From Zoogloea sp. (GTDB taxonomy: Bacteria > Pseudomonadota > Gammaproteobacteria > Burkholderiales > Rhodocyclaceae), in the NCBI GenBank assembly GCA_023150095.1, contig JAKLLO010000001.1, positions 1 to 64,000 of the forward strand: 64,000 nt of DNA, in the 5' to 3' direction. The position numbers were made by a program, and so were the translations under genes. The notes under the pieces are model-generated. The model worked only from the letters and a program-made list of their open reading frames with translations, was not told the origin of the DNA and did no database searches. This document shows, in pieces, positions 35,955-45,107 of the stretch. Each line of letters opens with the position of its first letter. The stretch's first letter is position 1.

Positions 35955-36661
35955 CGCTCACCGAGATTCTCGACGCCCTGTTTCCCGCCGGGCATGAAGT
36001 GCATGCCGATGGCCAGCTGGTCGCCGGCACCGCCCGGACCATCAACGGCACCGTTGCGGTGCTGGGCACCACGGATGCTGCGGCCATCGGCCACGACATT
36101 GCCCTCGGCCTCGCCGGGCGCATCCTCGACATCGTCGACCAGCACCCCGGTCGGCCCATCGTCTTTCTGGTGGATACCAAGGGCCAGGCCCTGTCGCGGG
36201 CGGAAGAGCTGCTGTGCCTCAACGGCAGCCTCGCGCACCTCGCCCGCTGCGTCGATCTGGCGCGCCGGCAGGGGCATGTCAGCGTCGCGCTGGTCACCGG
36301 TGAGGCGGTCAGCGGCGGCTTCCTGTCCTTCGGGCTGATGGCCGACAAGACCTACGCGCTGGCCGATGCCCAGGTGCGGGTGATGGACCTCAAGGCCATG
36401 GCCCGGGTCACCAAGATCGCCCACGAGCGCCTGGTCGAGCTGGCCGGCAGCTCGCCCACCTTTGCGCCGGGCGCCGAGAACTACCGACGCATGGGCGCGA
36501 TCGAGGCGATCTGGCCCGTGCCAAGCGCAGCGCTGCTGGAGGCCGCGCTGGGCCAGCAATCCGCCGCCGGCCCTGGCGTGGATGGCCGGATGAACGCCGG
36601 CCTTGAGCGCGGTGGGCGGAAGCTTGCGGCCGAGACCGTGGCCGCCGTGCTGGCGGCCTGA
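35951..36661 (+). CDS. mdcE: Malonate decarboxylase gamma subunit
   Basis: The 236-residue subunit pairs with MdcD in the decarboxylase. It shows the carboxyltransferase-like signatures FLVDTKGQALSRAEELL and VTGEAVSGGFLSFGLMAD. The overlap with mdcD and the 10-bp gap before mdcG keep it within one transcript. The length is usual for MdcE. Confidence 0.94.
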   Translation: MTLTEILDALFPAGHEVHADGQLVAGTARTINGTVAVLGTTDAAAIGHDIALGLAGRILDIVDQHPGRPIVFLVDTKGQALSRAEELLCLNGSLAHLARCVDLARRQGHVSVALVTGEAVSGGFLSFGLMADKTYALADAQVRVMDLKAMARVTKIAHERLVELAGSSPTFAPGAENYRRMGAIEAIWPVPSAALLEAALGQQSAAGPGVDGRMNAGLERGGRKLAAETVAAVLAA

Positions 36662-36671
36662 GGGGAGCGAG

Positions 36672-37343
36672 ATGCGACGACACGATCTGGCCTATGTTCG
36701 GCCCGGAGCGGCGCTCCGTTTCCACTGCGGCATTGCAGATGAACTGTTGTCAGCCCGGGTGATGGGCTGGATCGTGCAGGGCCGGCCCCTGGTGGTTGCC
36801 CGCCAGGCGGCGGATTCCGACGCGCTGCTGCTCGGCCTGACCCTGCCGGCAGCCAGCGACGGCCGGCGGCGCGTCGGGTGTCTCGTGAAGCGGGAGGATG
36901 TGCTCGAGGTGAGGGCGCCGCTCGGCATCCTCGACTGCCTTGGGCGCCTCGACGAGTCGGTGGCTGCACCGCTGGCGGCCCTGGCCGGACGACTGGCCGG
37001 GCATCGCATCCGGGCTGGCGTTTATGGCTCGCTGGCCTGGGAGACGCTGAGCGGGCAGGTGTATCGCCATGCGGCGTCGGATGTGGATCTGATCTGCGAC
37101 ATCGATTCGGCCGACCAGCTGAACCCGTGCCTCGCCGCGCTGGCCGAGGCCGCCGCGAACATGCCCTGCGGCCTCGACGGCGAGATCCGCTTTCCGGACG
37201 GCAGTGCGGTGGCGTGGCGCGAGCTGGCTGCGGCGCTGGGCAAGCCGGGCGCGCAGGTGCTGGTGAAAGGCGAGGTCGAGGTGGGCATGCAGCCCGTTTC
37301 GGCATTGATGGCGCAGTTCGAGGAGGAGGCGTCGCATGTCTGA
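36672..37343 (+). CDS. mdcG: Phosphoribosyl-dephospho-CoA transferase (holo-MdcC synthase)
   Basis: This 223-residue nucleotidyltransferase attaches the prosthetic group made by MdcB to the carrier protein. The catalytic pattern GSLAWETLSG followed by DVDLICDID supplies the metal-binding aspartates of the polymerase-beta-like fold. It overlaps mdcB by 8 bp. The N-terminal 90 residues are less conserved across the family. Confidence 0.92.
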   Translation: MRRHDLAYVRPGAALRFHCGIADELLSARVMGWIVQGRPLVVARQAADSDALLLGLTLPAASDGRRRVGCLVKREDVLEVRAPLGILDCLGRLDESVAAPLAALAGRLAGHRIRAGVYGSLAWETLSGQVYRHAASDVDLICDIDSADQLNPCLAALAEAAANMPCGLDGEIRFPDGSAVAWRELAAALGKPGAQVLVKGEVEVGMQPVSALMAQFEEEASHV

Positions 37344-38205
37344 AATGCTTGCCCGTGTACCCGGCAATATCCGGCCCGTGCCGGATGCTGCCGACGCCAC
37401 CGCCACCCGCATCGGTAGCCTGGCGGTGCGCGCCCTCTACCGGGAGGTGGCGCTGTCGCCCAAGCCGGGGCTGGTCAGCCCGGCGGATTCGGGCAGCCAC
37501 GACGACATGGATTTCCGGACCTTCCTGCGCAGCCTGCAGTCGCTGCGCGGGTACTTTCCGGAAATCACAAGGCTGGGCGTAACGGCGCCCGACTTCGAGC
37601 CGCTGCGGCAGCTTGGCGTGGCCGCCGAAGCGAAGATGCTGGCCGCCACCGGCGGAATAAACACGCACCGGGGGGCGATCTTCAACATCGGCCTGCTGTG
37701 TGCCGCCGCCGGCGCGCTGGCCGCGGAGGGTGCGCCCCTGTCGGCTGAATCGGTCTGCGCGGCGGTGACCGGGCGCTGGGCCGACGCCATTCTCGGCGCC
37801 GCGAATCCGGCGGCACGCAGCCACGGGGCGGAGGTCGCCCGGCTGTATGGCTGCGGCGGCGCGCGACGCGAAGCCGCGGACGGATTTCCAGCCGCGCTGG
37901 AAATCGGCCTGCCGGCCTATAGCACCGCCCTCGATGCCACCGGCGAGCCGGACCACGCGGCCATCCAGTGCCTCTTTGCCCTGATCGCGCACCTGGACGA
38001 CACCAACCTGCTGTGGCGCGGCGGCGTGGAAGGGCTTGCCTACGCCCAGCGCCTTGCTCGCGAGTTTCTTGCCGAAGGTGGCGTGCTGGCGGCGGGCTGG
38101 GAATCACGGGCGCAGGCGATCCATACCCGCTTCGTGGCCCGTCGGCTGAGCCCCGGGGGCAGTGCGGATCTGCTGGGCGTCACCCTCTTTCTCGAAGGAT
38201 TGTGA
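37336..38205 (+). CDS. mdcB: Triphosphoribosyl-dephospho-CoA synthase
   Basis: The 289-residue enzyme makes 2'-(5''-triphosphoribosyl)-3'-dephospho-CoA from ATP and dephospho-CoA. It is related to CitG. Family motifs are SPKPGLVSPADSGSHDDMDFRTF, TGGINTHRGAIFNIGLL and the final HLDDTNLLWRGG. It is followed by mdcH after 7 bp. Confidence 0.95.
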   Translation: MSEMLARVPGNIRPVPDAADATATRIGSLAVRALYREVALSPKPGLVSPADSGSHDDMDFRTFLRSLQSLRGYFPEITRLGVTAPDFEPLRQLGVAAEAKMLAATGGINTHRGAIFNIGLLCAAAGALAAEGAPLSAESVCAAVTGRWADAILGAANPAARSHGAEVARLYGCGGARREAADGFPAALEIGLPAYSTALDATGEPDHAAIQCLFALIAHLDDTNLLWRGGVEGLAYAQRLAREFLAEGGVLAAGWESRAQAIHTRFVARRLSPGGSADLLGVTLFLEGL

Positions 38206-38212
38206 GCCCGCC

Positions 38213-39124
38213 ATGCGACTTGCCATCCTTTTCAGCGGACAGGGCGGCCAGCAGCCGGAGCATGTCGCCCAGCTGCGGGAGCGTGCCTCACCGGCGCTGG
38301 CGACCCGCCTTGCCGAGACCGTCCCATCGATCTTGCAGGCCAGCGGGCTGACGTCGCCCGACCTGCAACCCAACCGCCTCGCCCAGCCGTTGATCTTTGC
38401 CTGGCAGATGAGCATGTGGCAGGCCATTCAGCCCCATCTGCCGCGGCCGGTGTGCGTGGCCGGCTATTCCCTCGGCGAGATGGCCGCCTGCTGCGCGGCG
38501 GGCGCCTTTCCGGCCGACGCTGGCGTGGCTCTGTGTGCCGAACGGGCCGAGCTGATGGACGCCTGTGTTGATGGCCCGGCGGGCTTGCTGGCGATCATCG
38601 GGCTGCACCTGTCTGCCATCGAAGGCATTGCCGGCCGCTGCGGGCTGGTGGTGGCGATCCGCAACGGGCCGGATCATTTTGTGCTGGGCGGTGCGGCAGC
38701 GGGGCTGGCGCAGGCGCAGGGGCTTGCCGAAGCCCAGGGCGCTGGTCGCGTCGTGCGCCTCGGGGTCACCACACCATCACACACGCCGCTGCTGGCGCCT
38801 GCGGCCGCCGGATTTGCCGGGCGGCTGGCGGCGCATCGGGCGGGGCGGCTGGCTTTTCCGGTGCTCAGCGCCATCGATGGCCGTTCGGCCAGGACGGCCG
38901 CCGACGCACTGGATGCCCTCGCGCGGCAGATCTGCACGCCGCTGGACTGGGACCGGTGCCTGGGGGCCGTGGAGGAAATGCAGCCCGACGTGGTGCTGGA
39001 AATCGGGCCCGGCAACGCCTTGGTGCGCATGTGGTCGGAAAGGTGCGATGCCATCGTGGCGCGGGCTGCCGACGACTTCCGCACGACGGCGGGGCTCATC
39101 GACTGGGTCCGGTCGCGGGGGTAG
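38213..39124 (+). CDS. mdcH: Malonyl-CoA:ACP transacylase of malonate decarboxylase
   Basis: This 303-residue acyltransferase primes the carrier with malonyl from malonyl-CoA. The active-site serine is Ser86 in GYSLGEM, and the partner histidine is probably His190 in TTPSHTPLL. FSGQGGQQPEH at the N-terminus is the usual FabD-like beginning. It closes the operon; the 61 bp to the convergent LysR gene show no clear terminator. Confidence 0.93.
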   Translation: MRLAILFSGQGGQQPEHVAQLRERASPALATRLAETVPSILQASGLTSPDLQPNRLAQPLIFAWQMSMWQAIQPHLPRPVCVAGYSLGEMAACCAAGAFPADAGVALCAERAELMDACVDGPAGLLAIIGLHLSAIEGIAGRCGLVVAIRNGPDHFVLGGAAAGLAQAQGLAEAQGAGRVVRLGVTTPSHTPLLAPAAAGFAGRLAAHRAGRLAFPVLSAIDGRSARTAADALDALARQICTPLDWDRCLGAVEEMQPDVVLEIGPGNALVRMWSERCDAIVARAADDFRTTAGLIDWVRSRG

Positions 39125-39185
39125 GCGGCGCCGCGAGCCGTCACCGATTGGCGTTCATCTGCGCCTTGGCGGGATGCGGGATCGG

Positions 39186-40115
39186 CTAGGCGTTATCGGG
39201 TAGCGCATCCGTCAGCCGTGCCTCGGCAACAATCCAGTCCACCAGCGCCTGGGTCTCCTTCGATGGCGTTGCGTCACGCAGGAGAAGGCAGAAGACCTTG
39301 TTTGATCGGGGCCCCGGATGAATCGTCGGCAGGGCCCGCAGACGGCCGTCCGCCAGCATCGGGCGGATGAACTGGCTGCGCCCGAGCGCAATCCCCTGGC
39401 CCGCGACGGCCGCGTGGACCATCTGGTCGAAGAGGTTGAAACGGAGCACGCCTCTCGGCCTGACGCCGGACCACCCTTGCATCTCCAGCCACGCTTCCCA
39501 GTTCCACCAGGGAGACTGGTCCCCTTCGAATTCGAGCAGGACGGAGCGGCGGATGATGTCGGGGGCGTCTAGTCGGGCAATGCCCAGGCTGGGGTGCGCC
39601 ACCGGGAAGACCGTCTCGCCAAACAGCCGCCGGGCGCCTGCCGGCATGGCGGGCTCGGCACAGTAGCGGATCGCGACGTCGAGCCCTTCCTGGCGCAGGT
39701 CGACGATGTTGTTGTTGGCCGACAGGCGCACTTCCACGTTCGGGTGCTGCTGCTGGAAACCCGGCAGGCGCGGCAGCAGCCAGAGCCCCACGAAGGAAAT
39801 GCTGGCGGTCACGGTCACCGGTCGGTGGCCCGCCTTGGCGGCCTGCAGCGCGCCGATGGTCTCCTGCAGTTCCTGCATCGCGTTGTCGGCGATCAGGAAC
39901 AGCCGCTCGCCCTCGGGCGTGAAGCGGATGGACCGGTGGGCGCGTTCAAACAGCTTGATGCCCAGCGCCGACTCGAGCCCGTGGATCTGCCGGCTGACCG
40001 CCGACTGGGTCAGGAACAGATCGTGGGCGGCGAGGGTGATGCTCATGCGTCGTCCCACGGCGACAAAGCCACGCAGGGACTCGATGGAGGGGATCTTGGC
40101 GAGGGGCGTCAGCAT
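39186..40115 (-). CDS. LysR-family transcriptional regulator (GcvA-like)
   Basis: The 309-residue protein has an N-terminal winged helix (SITLAAHDLFLTQSAVSRQIHGLESALGIKLFERAHRSIRFTPEG) and a periplasmic-binding-protein-like effector domain (GHRPVTVTASISFVGLWLLPRL). In Klebsiella a LysR protein (MdcR) controls malonate genes. Here the GntR gene at the head of the operon already fills that place, so the LysR protein may instead control the divergent thioesterase gene, 96 bp away. The true target is open. Confidence 0.85.
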   Translation of the reverse strand: MLTPLAKIPSIESLRGFVAVGRRMSITLAAHDLFLTQSAVSRQIHGLESALGIKLFERAHRSIRFTPEGERLFLIADNAMQELQETIGALQAAKAGHRPVTVTASISFVGLWLLPRLPGFQQQHPNVEVRLSANNNIVDLRQEGLDVAIRYCAEPAMPAGARRLFGETVFPVAHPSLGIARLDAPDIIRRSVLLEFEGDQSPWWNWEAWLEMQGWSGVRPRGVLRFNLFDQMVHAAVAGQGIALGRSQFIRPMLADGRLRALPTIHPGPRSNKVFCLLLRDATPSKETQALVDWIVAEARLTDALPDNA

Positions 40116-40211
40116 TCTCTGGGCTCATGCATCGCGCCGAAAAACTCGGTTGTACGGCGCTCATCCATGAATTCTAATCCGGGCGTGCCCCCTTTCATGG
40201 AGTTGTGAAGC

Positions 40212-40655
40212 ATGGCCCACGTATCTGATCCCCATTTCGCCGATCGCGTCCGCGCCAGCTTCGCGCGGCAGCACGCGATGCACCTCATCCAGGCCACCTT
40301 GCCCGTCGTGGAGCACGGCAGCACCGAAATCCATCTGCCCCACTGGCAGGGCGTGGAGCAGCAGCACGGTTTCGTTCATGGGGGCGTGGTCGGCATGATC
40401 GCCGATTCAGCCGCCGGCTACGCCGCGATGACGATGGTGCCGGCGAGCGCCTCGGTGCTGACGGTTGAATACAAGATGAACCTGATGGCACCCGCCGATG
40501 GCGACAAGCTCATCGCCCGTGGCGAGGTTGTCCGCTCGGGGCGGACGCTGATCGTCACCAAGGCCGAAGTCTTCGCCGTGAAGGAGGGCAAGAAATCCCT
40601 CTGCGCGCTGATGCAGCAGACCATCATGGTCATGCACGGCAAGGCCGAGAAGTGA
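40212..40655 (+). CDS. PaaI/YdiI-type acyl-CoA thioesterase
   Basis: This is a 147-residue hotdog-fold thioesterase. The acidic catalytic region is in HGGVVGMIADSAAGYAAM, with the usual HGG and acid residue. The C-terminal half (VLTVEYKMNLMAPADGDKLIARGEVVRSGRT) is characteristic of the family. It hydrolyses small acyl-CoA or aryl-CoA esters, with the preferred substrate unknown. It is divergent from the LysR gene. Confidence 0.88.
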   Translation: MAHVSDPHFADRVRASFARQHAMHLIQATLPVVEHGSTEIHLPHWQGVEQQHGFVHGGVVGMIADSAAGYAAMTMVPASASVLTVEYKMNLMAPADGDKLIARGEVVRSGRTLIVTKAEVFAVKEGKKSLCALMQQTIMVMHGKAEK

Positions 40656-40677
40656 TCCGCCGCGCGCCCGGGGCTTT

Positions 40678-40797
40678 CCCACCTCGCGTCTCACCGGGCA
40701 GGCCAACCTGCTGGTGATGCCGACGCTGGACGCCGCCAATATTGCCTTCAACCTGCTCAAGGTGGCGGCGGGGGATAACCGGACTGTCGGCCCGATC
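40678..40797 (+). pseudogene. Fragment of malic enzyme/phosphotransacetylase C-terminal domain (MaeB-type)
   Basis: One frame from about 40678 reads RLTGQANLLVMPTLDAANIAFNLLKVAAGDNRTVGPI, which is the end part of the phosphotransacetylase domain of MaeB-type malic enzymes (normally a 750-residue protein). No part of the upstream enzyme is present, and after GPI the match ends. This is a relic, not a gene. The 350-bp stretch 40656-41005 contains only this and the next fragment. Confidence 0.6.
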
Positions 40798-40923
40798 TTC
40801 GTCATCCTCGGCCATGGCGCCTGGCTGAAGCGGATCGGGATGATCAATGACGTCTTCGTCGAGGTAGGGTCTCGGCTGGTGTTCATAGTGACGTTGCCGG
40901 CCCTGGGGTCCAACCTTGCCGCC
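40792..40923 (+). pseudogene. Truncated start of an AEC (auxin efflux carrier) family transporter
   Basis: In the same frame as the malic-enzyme relic, the sequence from about 40792 reads PIFVILGHGAWLKRIGMINDVFVEVGSRLVF, which is the first helix and following loop of AEC transporters. About 45 residues later the likeness is lost in low-quality sequence. AEC proteins include the malonate carrier MdcF and malate exporters. The join with the previous fragment falls at a shared Gly-Pro-Ile. It is a broken remnant. Confidence 0.5.
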
Positions 40924-41005
40924 GCCGCATCGGGTTTTTGTGGCAAGGACCTTGGCATCGTGTGGTCCGGTCGTTTTGCGCCGGCGTCGCGTCGAGGCGG
41001 CTTCG

Positions 41006-44000
41006 TCACGCCCCCCCGGCTGCCGGATTCTGCTGCAGCCAGCGCAGCAGCGTCACGAACAGCGTGTCGGGATTGACCGGCTTGGTGATGAAGTCATTCA
41101 TCCCGGCCTCGAAGCAGCGTGCCTTGTCTTCGGCAAAGGCGTTGGCGGTCATCGCCACGATCGGGACGGACTGCGCGCCGCCAAGCTGGCGAATCCTGCG
41201 GGTGGCCTCCAGCCCGTCCATGTTCGGCATCTGCATGTCCATCAGGATCAGCGCGTAGTCGTTCTCGCCGGCGAGCTTCAGGGCCTGCGCGCCGTCTTCG
41301 GCGATGTCGATCAGCAGGCCGACATCTTCCAGCAGCGTCAAGGCAACCTCCCGGTTGATGGGCTCGTCCTCGGCCAGCAGGATGCGCGTGCCGGAGAACG
41401 CCTGCCGGAGGGTGTCCTCGGCGTTCGTGGCGGCACGGGCTGCGATCGCGCCGTGGCCGCCGTCGCCCTTCTTCAGGCGCACGGCCAGCCAGAAGGTGCT
41501 GCCCTTGCCCGGCTCCGTCTCCACGCCGGCATCGCCGCCCATCAGCTGGGCGATCTTCCTGGTGATGGCGAGACCCAGGCCTGTTCCGCCGTATTTGCGG
41601 CTGATCGAGTTGTCGGCCTGCTCGAAGGCGGAGAAGAGCCGGGGCAGGGCCTCCGGCGAGATGCCCGGGCCGGTGTCGCTCACTTCAAAGCGGACGCGGG
41701 CCGTCTCCGGGGTTTCGTCCATGAGCCTGACGCGCAGGGTGACGCTGCCTTCCTCGGTGAATTTCACCGCGTTGGCCAGGTAGTTGAGCAGCGCTTCCTG
41801 GAGGCGGGTGCGGTCGCCCAGGAGATTGTCGGGCAGATCGCCGGCCTCGATGTCGTACCTGAGCCCCTTGGCCCTGACGCGGACGCTGACCATGCTGGAG
41901 ACGTCTTCGATCAGCTCGTCCAGATCGAGCGGGTCTTCGGCCAGGGAGAGCTTGCCGGCCTCGATCTTGGACAGGTCCAGGACGGCATTGACGATCTCGA
42001 GGAGGTGATTGCCGGCGGCTTCGATCTTGTTGAGCCTGCCCGCCTGATGCTCGGCAACCCCATTGCGGCGCAGGATGTGCGTCATGCCGATGATGGCGTT
42101 GAGGGGTGTCCTGATCTCGTGGCTCATGTTGGCCAGGAAGGCGCTCTTGGCCATGTTGGCCGTCTCGGCGGCCTGCTTGGCGAGCTGCAGCGCGGCCGTG
42201 CGCTCCTTGACCAGCGTTTCCAGGTGATCCCGGTGGGCGATGAGTTCCCGCTCGGTCCGCTTGCGCTCGGTGATTTCGGTGGCGATGCCCAGCAGCCCCG
42301 AGACCTTGAGATGCCCGGAATCCGCGTAGAGCGGCGTCTTGACCTCCCAGTAGATGCGGTCGGTCTTGTCCGGGCCGTCACCGGGCACCACGACCTCCAC
42401 TTCGCTCTTGGCCCCGGAAAAGACCTGAAGGTCGATGGTGCGCAGGCGCTGCACCGTTTCGGGCGGAAAGAAGTCGACGTCGCCCCTGCCAAGCAGCGCT
42501 TCGGCCGAGCAGCCGAACATCTTCAGCGTCATCTGGTTGGCGTAGGTGTAGCGCGATTCCAGATCCTTGATGAACACATAGGCTGGCACGGCATCCAGGG
42601 CTTCCCGGAAGCGCTCGTTCTCGGCCAGGGTCGTCCTGAGCCTGATGTCGGACTGGATGCGGTCGGTGATGTCCATGTGAATGCCGGTCAGGCGAAGGGC
42701 GCGCCCCGCCTGATCCCATTCCGTCACCTGGCCCACCGAGTCGATCCACTGCCATTCGCCGGCCTTGTTGAGTCGCCGATAGCGCATCTCCTGCACCGAG
42801 CCGGTCTTGAGCGCCAGCTGGAGCAAGGCTTGCAGCTGTGGCAGATCGTCCGGGTGGATGCTGCTCGTCCAGGCGCTCATGGTCGAGCTGAACTCCGCCG
42901 GGTCGAAGCCGAGCATGCGCGGATACTCCGGGCTGACCGCGATCTCCCCGGTCTGGAGGTTGGCTTCAAACCACCCCTGGCGGGCGATCCGCAGGGCCAT
43001 GTTGAGGCGCTGCTCGCTGTTCTCCAGGGCCTGCTTGGATTGCTTGTGCTCGGTGATGTCGTGGCTGATTCCCAGCACGCCGATGAGATGGCCGTGCTCG
43101 TCGCGCATGGGAATCTTGGTCGTTTCGAGTATCTCGCGGTGCCCGTCCGAGGCGAAGCTGATTTCCTCCTCGTTGATGCTCGGCCCGTTCTTCTCCATGG
43201 CCTTCCTGTCGTGGGCGCGGAAGAAATCCGCCAGCTCCTTGCTCACGAAGTCGTAATCGGTCTTGCCGACGATCGCCTGCTCGCTCGCGCCGAAAAACGC
43301 TTCGAATCGCCGATTGCACGACAGGTAAACCCCCTGGGCATCCTTCAGCCAGATGAGGTCGGGGAGCGTGTCGATCAGCGTGCGCAGGATCGCGCGCTCT
43401 CGAACCACGGCGTGCTCTGCCGCCTGCAAGGCCTCGCGGTCGCTCTGCTGCTGTTCGTAATTGCGAAAGCTCACGCAGAGCAGCATGGTCGCCAGCGGGT
43501 AGAACAGCAGGAGCACCCACCAGGCCTGCTCGATGAAGGCGTGTCCGGCGCGGTTTGGCAGCTGCGCAAAGGCCACCAGCTGGCCAATCTGTACCACCAC
43601 CCCCAGCGCAACGAAGTCCAGGGGCGATGGTGATCTTCTTCGCTTCGCCCACCACCAGCGCGCCAGCACGCCCAGCAAGGCCGACTGCACGATGACCATC
43701 ACGCCCACCGTCGCGCCGGTGCCGCCCAGATGGTAGCGGTACACCGCCGCCATGGCGGCGGCGATGGCGGCCGCCAGGCCACCACCGACGACACCGGCGA
43801 CCGACAGCACGATCGACCGGCCATCAAAAATCAGCCCCGGCGCAAAGGTGACCGGATTGACCATGCCCAGCAAGGCGACGCATCCGAACAACAGGCCGAT
43901 CGATCCCTCCCGGCTCTGGCTGTTTTTCTCGAAACGCGAGAAGACAGCCTGTCCCGCCGCAACCAGGGCAACCAGGAAGGCAATGTTGTTGATCAGTCCA

Positions 44001-44008
44001 ATGAGCAT
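41006..44008 (-). CDS. Hybrid sensor histidine kinase with membrane sensor, PAS domains and receiver
   Basis: The product is 1,000 residues. It starts with six or so membrane helices of the LytS 5TM type ([42 protein letters not shown]), then three PAS/PAC units (about 215-335, 345-470, 475-600), the HisKA H-box [14 protein letters not shown] near residue 628, an ATPase domain with [15 protein letters not shown] and [14 protein letters not shown], and a receiver domain with the phosphate-accepting Asp in [12 protein letters not shown] near residue 923. The Met at 44008 is preferred because it starts the first helix. No response-regulator gene lies beside it, so phosphate probably passes to a distant partner. 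Confidence 0.9.
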   Translation of the reverse strand: MLIGLINNIAFLVALVAAGQAVFSRFEKNSQSREGSIGLLFGCVALLGMVNPVTFAPGLIFDGRSIVLSVAGVVGGGLAAAIAAAMAAVYRYHLGGTGATVGVMVIVQSALLGVLARWWWAKRRRSPSPLDFVALGVVVQIGQLVAFAQLPNRAGHAFIEQAWWVLLLFYPLATMLLCVSFRNYEQQQSDREALQAAEHAVVRERAILRTLIDTLPDLIWLKDAQGVYLSCNRRFEAFFGASEQAIVGKTDYDFVSKELADFFRAHDRKAMEKNGPSINEEEISFASDGHREILETTKIPMRDEHGHLIGVLGISHDITEHKQSKQALENSEQRLNMALRIARQGWFEANLQTGEIAVSPEYPRMLGFDPAEFSSTMSAWTSSIHPDDLPQLQALLQLALKTGSVQEMRYRRLNKAGEWQWIDSVGQVTEWDQAGRALRLTGIHMDITDRIQSDIRLRTTLAENERFREALDAVPAYVFIKDLESRYTYANQMTLKMFGCSAEALLGRGDVDFFPPETVQRLRTIDLQVFSGAKSEVEVVVPGDGPDKTDRIYWEVKTPLYADSGHLKVSGLLGIATEITERKRTERELIAHRDHLETLVKERTAALQLAKQAAETANMAKSAFLANMSHEIRTPLNAIIGMTHILRRNGVAEHQAGRLNKIEAAGNHLLEIVNAVLDLSKIEAGKLSLAEDPLDLDELIEDVSSMVSVRVRAKGLRYDIEAGDLPDNLLGDRTRLQEALLNYLANAVKFTEEGSVTLRVRLMDETPETARVRFEVSDTGPGISPEALPRLFSAFEQADNSISRKYGGTGLGLAITRKIAQLMGGDAGVETEPGKGSTFWLAVRLKKGDGGHGAIAARAATNAEDTLRQAFSGTRILLAEDEPINREVALTLLEDVGLLIDIAEDGAQALKLAGENDYALILMDMQMPNMDGLEATRRIRQLGGAQSVPIVAMTANAFAEDKARCFEAGMNDFITKPVNPDTLFVTLLRWLQQNPAAGGA

Positions 44009-44308
44009 AGGTTGGCGTGGAGGTTGGAAGGAATTGCCGTTTTTACGAGGCGCGGTTGACGCCAAAAAAAGCTCGCCGGACATATTGGTGGGACGCAGGC
44101 GCCACCTGACCATTTACGGATGAGCCCGCCGAAAGCACAGACAGCTTTTTTTCGGTGGGGGGCGATTACATCACGCCCGCGTGTCCGGGCAGCGGTTTGC
44201 CGGGCAAAAAGGCGCATCACGTCGGCCACGCGGCTACCGCGCCGCCATGCCCGGTTCAGGTTTCATTTATCAGACTCCAGCCCTGCCCGCGTATTTCACC
44301 CCGCAGTG
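44009..44308. other. Intergenic stretch with no recognised gene
   Basis: The 379 bp between the hybrid kinase and the TetR gene hold no convincing coding frame. Several A or T runs are present (near 44094 and 44143), and CCGAAA...TTTCGG near 44130-44156 is a weak inverted repeat. The last 80 bp are the promoter listed separately. Confidence 0.5.
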
Positions 44309-44351
44309 TTGACATAAAAAAAAGTAAACGTATGATTAAAACGACTGTTTG
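44309..44351 (+). promoter_or_regulatory. Promoter and TetR-type operator of the fadE unit
   Basis: TTGACA at 44309-44314 and TATGAT at 44331-44336 are separated by 16 bp and match the sigma-70 consensus well. AAAC-GACT-GTTTG at 44339-44351 lies at the expected start point and fits the PsrA-type pattern AAAC-N4-GTTT. The TetR product encoded next probably binds here. Confidence 0.65.
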
Positions 44352-44387
44352 ATTTCGCCCCGTCAGCCAGCTTTCGAGGCCACTCCC

Positions 44388-45056
44388 ATGCGCGACGACA
44401 ACGCCAAGACATCTGCCGATACCCGTAGCCGCATCCTCGATGCGGCCGAGGTGCTGTTCATGGAGCATGGCTTCGACGGCACGTCGATGCGCATGATCAC
44501 CGGCAGCGCCGGGGTCAATCTGGCCGCGGTGAATTACCACTTCGGCACCAAGGAGCTGCTGATCCAGGAGGTCTTCCGCCGGCGCCTGACCGATCTCAAC
44601 AACGCGCGTCTGGCGGTGCTGGATCAGATGGAGGCCGAGGCGGGCGGGGCGCCGCTCAAGCCGAGCCGCATCGTCGATGCCTTCTTCGGCACCGCGCTGC
44701 GGATGGCTGCCGACGTGGATGGCGGCGGGCATACCTTCATGTGCCTGCTCGGTCGCACCTACACCGAGCCCAACGAGTTCGTGCGCAAGTTTCTGGCCGA
44801 GGAGTACGCCGAGTGCGTCGAGCGCTTTCTGTCGGCGCTGTACCGGGCGCTGCCCGAGGTGGAGCGCAAGGAGATCCTGTGGCGCTTCCATTTCATGATG
44901 GGCGCCATGTCGTACGCCATCGCCGGCACCGACGCGCTGCAACTTGTCACCGGCAAATTCGATGACGAGCACCCGTCGCGCCTGGCGCCGCGGTTGATGA
45001 GTTTTCTGCTGGGCGGCCTGCGCGCGCCGCTGGCGGATTTTGGTTCGAACCCATAA
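44388..45056 (+). CDS. TetR-family regulator of fatty-acid oxidation (PsrA-like)
   Basis: This 222-residue repressor has the N-terminal helix-turn-helix DAAEVLFMEHGFDGTSMRMITGSAGVNLAAVNYHFGTKELL and a C-terminal ligand domain of the kind found in acyl-CoA-sensing TetR regulators. It lies 51 bp before fadE and after a promoter with a palindromic site. Long-chain acyl-CoA or fatty acid is the probable ligand. The ATG at 44388 is used; a TTG at 44349 is in frame but lies in the operator. Its relative at 52693 is about the same length and begins the same way. Confidence 0.85.
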   Translation: MRDDNAKTSADTRSRILDAAEVLFMEHGFDGTSMRMITGSAGVNLAAVNYHFGTKELLIQEVFRRRLTDLNNARLAVLDQMEAEAGGAPLKPSRIVDAFFGTALRMAADVDGGGHTFMCLLGRTYTEPNEFVRKFLAEEYAECVERFLSALYRALPEVERKEILWRFHFMMGAMSYAIAGTDALQLVTGKFDDEHPSRLAPRLMSFLLGGLRAPLADFGSNP

Positions 45057-45107
45057 AGAAACGGATGCGGGCCGCAATCGACGGCACCGCACGCGAGGAG
45101 ACATCTC

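Noticed and set aside
40714-41076. A 120-codon plus-strand frame as a real small gene
   Set aside because: Its content is two unrelated fragments (malic enzyme C-terminal domain and AEC transporter start), and its end overlaps the hybrid kinase gene. It is treated as a relic.
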